Positions 61,250 to 64,000 of a stretch of 64,000 nucleotides of DNA are shown here, piece after piece. Source of the DNA: Plectrocnemia conspersa (lineage: Eukaryota; Arthropoda; Insecta; Trichoptera; Polycentropodidae); the NCBI GenBank assembly GCA_009617715.1, contig VTFK01000110.1, positions 310,001 through 374,000 on the forward strand, read 5' to 3'. Every line of letters starts with the position of its first letter. The first letter of the stretch is position 1. The notes under the pieces were generated by a model. That model was not told the origin of the DNA and did no database searches. It saw only the letters and a program-made list of their open reading frames with translations. Both the position numbers and the translations under genes were made by a program.

Positions 61250-63165
61250 TTTTTTACTTTGCTAATTGAAAACCAATAAAATATATATTTATTTCAATAA
61301 AATAAGTTTTTGCACATTACCTATTATATCAAGCGTATTCGTTAATAAAAGTATCGTTTAATAATTTTCTCATTTATTTCTCAGTCATGAAAAAAGTGGG
61401 GATTTTACGAAATCTGTTGTGAAATTTTGCGTCATAAATTACGCTGCATCGTGGAGTGCCAAAGAGTGTAAAATTCAATAAAAAAAGCAGCGAACAGATA
61501 TCTAATCAGAGTAGATATCTCTTGCACAGTATTAGTTAAAGATTATACAAAACGTTGGAGCACATGGGAGCGTGAACAATATAAACAAAACTTTTAATGT
61601 AATAGTGTGGCTTTGTAAGTGTGATATTTTTCTTAAAAGAAAATATAACACAGTTGTTCTAACAAAATTTCACGATCAAATGGTAGAAGAAATAGAAACA
61701 TGTAATTCATTTCACTTAACCTCAATATGTCAAAACATTTATAGGTATATATACAAATTAAAAGCTATCATTAAAGTTATTACAAAGATATGATTACTCT
61801 TACATTAACTAATATTTATTAGAAATATAAAAAGGCAATATTCACAGATAGCCTCCATAAAATATCAGTATCTGGTTTTGGTTAGAGTGTTACATTGTTT
61901 TGATTATTGCAGACAGTTTTCAGAAACAATGAGAAATATGATTACATTTATGTATGACAAAAATATGATGTACTGCCTCAACTTCACTATTAAAGAAAGG
62001 TTGTCAATCGACACATATTTTATGGTGACATCCGTTGTATGTTTTTCTTCAGTTATCATTTTTGAATTGCATTTATAACCTTCTGACCTTACATATTTAT
62101 TTGATTAAATTTATTAATTTATTACAAATCTGGTCACCATTACATAACAAGTATCTTCACTGTGTCATAATGGCTATATATGTATGTATGTATTTGTAAA
62201 AATAATAATTAAAAAAAACAGTCTGATGTAATTCGTAACTATGGCAACATACTATTGAGTAGGAGAATATTAATATTTTTACCCCTAGCAAAAAATTAAA
62301 ACGTTATAATTAATATAGTCGTAGATACTAAGTAAAACTCACAGTATTGGTAATTTTCGTCGTTTTTACAAAATGTTATTTATAACCATGACAACGCGGT
62401 CAACTGTGTAAGCTCCGTTTTAAAATTATGTCACTACCAAACCGTTGTATCGCTCGCGGTCTAATACAACGCTGTGTATAATTGCAATGAGCCTCGACGT
62501 CGGTATGTGAGAACCTATATTATTATTATTAAAAACACGTGTTTTCAGTATCTATTTTTTCTAATTTTCGCATTTTGATTTCAATTTCTTGCAAATTAAC
62601 GCATCTATCCCACATATTTTGTGAATGCAAAATCGACGTGAACTTAAAAAATTAAACTGCTTTCTTCCAAAAAAAATTAAGGCAAAATAAGCTAAAAAAA
62701 AAAAAAAAAAAAAAATTAAGGCAAAATAAGCTAAAAAATGTTCCTTATCATTTGCATATTTTATTATTTTAAAATCTAAGATGAATTTTCGTATTTATCG
62801 CAAATTGATCAAAATTCATACTCGACTTTAAATTGACTGATTTTATAAAAATTAATAAACAAATATTGCTATATTTGCTTTTGTTTATAAACGTCTACGT
62901 CAATTTAAAAATAATAAAATATTTGAATTTTAATACGTCATCAGAATTTATATTAAAGAGTAAGGATTATTTTGACAGATGCTCGGAATCATTTTTTTCA
63001 GTTGGCAATAGTATTATCGTTATTGTTATATTGTTATTGATGTAACGCTAAAGATTGCTACAACTGATTGATCTGTCATTCGCATATCGGCAAAGTGGAT
63101 TTATTAACAAAAATATTATTTACAATTTTTGTTAGTGTAGTGTGTGTGTGACGACCACGTGTGTC
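61250..63165. other. AT-rich interval between the word arrays
   Basis: Small frames (61572-61793, 61878-62078, 62833-63045) are unfamiliar. A poly-A run at 62695-62715 sits between two copies of TTAAGGCAAAATAAGCTAAA (62679 and 62716). Confidence 0.4.
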
Positions 63166-63169
63166 TTGT

Positions 63170-63370
63170 GTTTATCTGGTCAGTATATAAATTACCTTTA
63201 ATATTAGATGGTCAGTATTTATATTAATTGGTCGTTATACACCTATCAGAGTTAAACCTGTTGGTATAAATAATGAATAGTCAGTATTTATAACAAATAA
63301 CCAGTATTTATATTATATGATCTGTATTTTAACCTCAATGTCAGTTTTATGTTGATACATGGTCATTATC
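63170..63370. repeat. Degenerate array of GGTCAGTATTTATA words
   Basis: About eight loosely spaced units such as TGGTCAGTATATAAATTACC, TGGTCAGTATTTATATTA, TAGTCAGTATTTATAAC, ACCAGTATTTATATTAT and TGGTCATTATCG. The GGTCAG core is the reverse complement of the CTGACC/CTAACC core in the arrays at 61.1 and 63.65 kb, so the arrays face each other. Confidence 0.65.
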
Positions 63371-63375
63371 GAGGC

Positions 63376-64000
63376 GTTTTAGGGTCAGCTTGTTTGGTTG
63401 TTAGCACATAAGCCTCTCTGTTGTTATTCCTGCTTCATTCATCGACATGAATACCTTTGCGTCATACAATTAAATATATTTATTGAGTGATTCATAGGGT
63501 GTTCAATGTTCTGAACACCCCATGCTTGCTCGCACCTAGCCTGTCCAACAATTCAGATATTTTATAATATCTTTAAAAAAAAAATATTTCCCATTTATAC
63601 TTTGTTATAATATTATTTTAATTCACATGATCGTCCTATATTTTTATTCTGACCCTATGCTATTTTTATTCTAACCATTTAATTTGTTGCTAATTAAAAT
63701 TACATACTATCAGTCTATTAGTATGTATATAATATTAACAATTTTCAATCGAAAACTTTCTATGTAAATATGCGTAGCGAATATTTAATATTGGTTTATA
63801 GAAAAATATTATATTCTCTGTAAGATAATTTATATAAAACATAAAATAATTAAGATTTTTTATATATTATTAATTAATGCATTTAAAAAATATTTCAACA
63901 AAATTCACCATAACGATTTTGGCATTAGTAGACGAGTCCTATATACTGGTCTTTCGATGAAACTCGGGCGAATAGGAGAGATTATCAATATAGTACCAAT
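63376..64000. other. AT-rich DNA at the window end
   Basis: Apart from the repeat words at 63625-63685 and a small inverted repeat at about 63499-63522 (GGGTGTTCA ... TGAACACCC), nothing is recognised. Confidence 0.45.

Noticed and set aside
1..64000. CRISPR arrays, bacterial operons, viral genes or toxin genes
   Set aside because: None was seen; composition, introns and repeats are those of an insect nuclear genome, and the clustered repeats are degenerate words or SINEs without regular spacers.

Overview
The window reads as nuclear DNA of an insect, or at least an arthropod. It is very AT-rich, its coding exons are short and joined by GT-AG introns, and it carries many small non-autonomous transposons and tRNA-derived SINEs. 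The gene families (a six-cysteine chitin-binding cuticle protein, fizzy/Cdc20, a divergent SLC6 transporter) fit an insect. I cannot fix the order. No bacterial-type operon, CRISPR array or virus was seen. Gene models below were built by hand from reading frames, splice sites and phase matching.

Layout. About 1.4-3.5 kb (+): the 3' part of a CBM14 (peritrophin-type) cuticle protein with a very histidine-rich tail. About 6.7-10.5 kb (+): a complete seven-exon Cdc20/fizzy gene of 532 codons; its second intron holds an antisense hAT transposase remnant. About 14.3-37.8 kb (-): a divergent SLC6-family transporter in 13 coding exons (911 codons). A 29-base first coding exon is separated from the rest by a 15.2 kb intron, and the long C-terminal tail carries three PPxY motifs. 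About 45.2-46.5 kb (-): an unrecognised acidic, serine-rich protein that probably continues past a splice donor at its 3' end. It may have an alternative first coding exon near 60.3 kb and a non-coding first exon near 58.5 kb.

The rest is intergenic or intronic DNA shaped by mobile elements: hAT fragments, a pogo-like MITE, palindromic and long-TIR MITEs, a LINE reverse-transcriptase relic, two tRNA-derived SINE families, a 450-bp tandem duplication related to older decayed copies, and a curious degenerate array of GGTCAG/TRACC words at 61-63.7 kb.

The genes do not form one pathway. They are ordinary neighbours on a chromosome: cell-cycle control (Cdc20), cuticle structure (CBM14 protein), membrane transport (SLC6) and one unknown.
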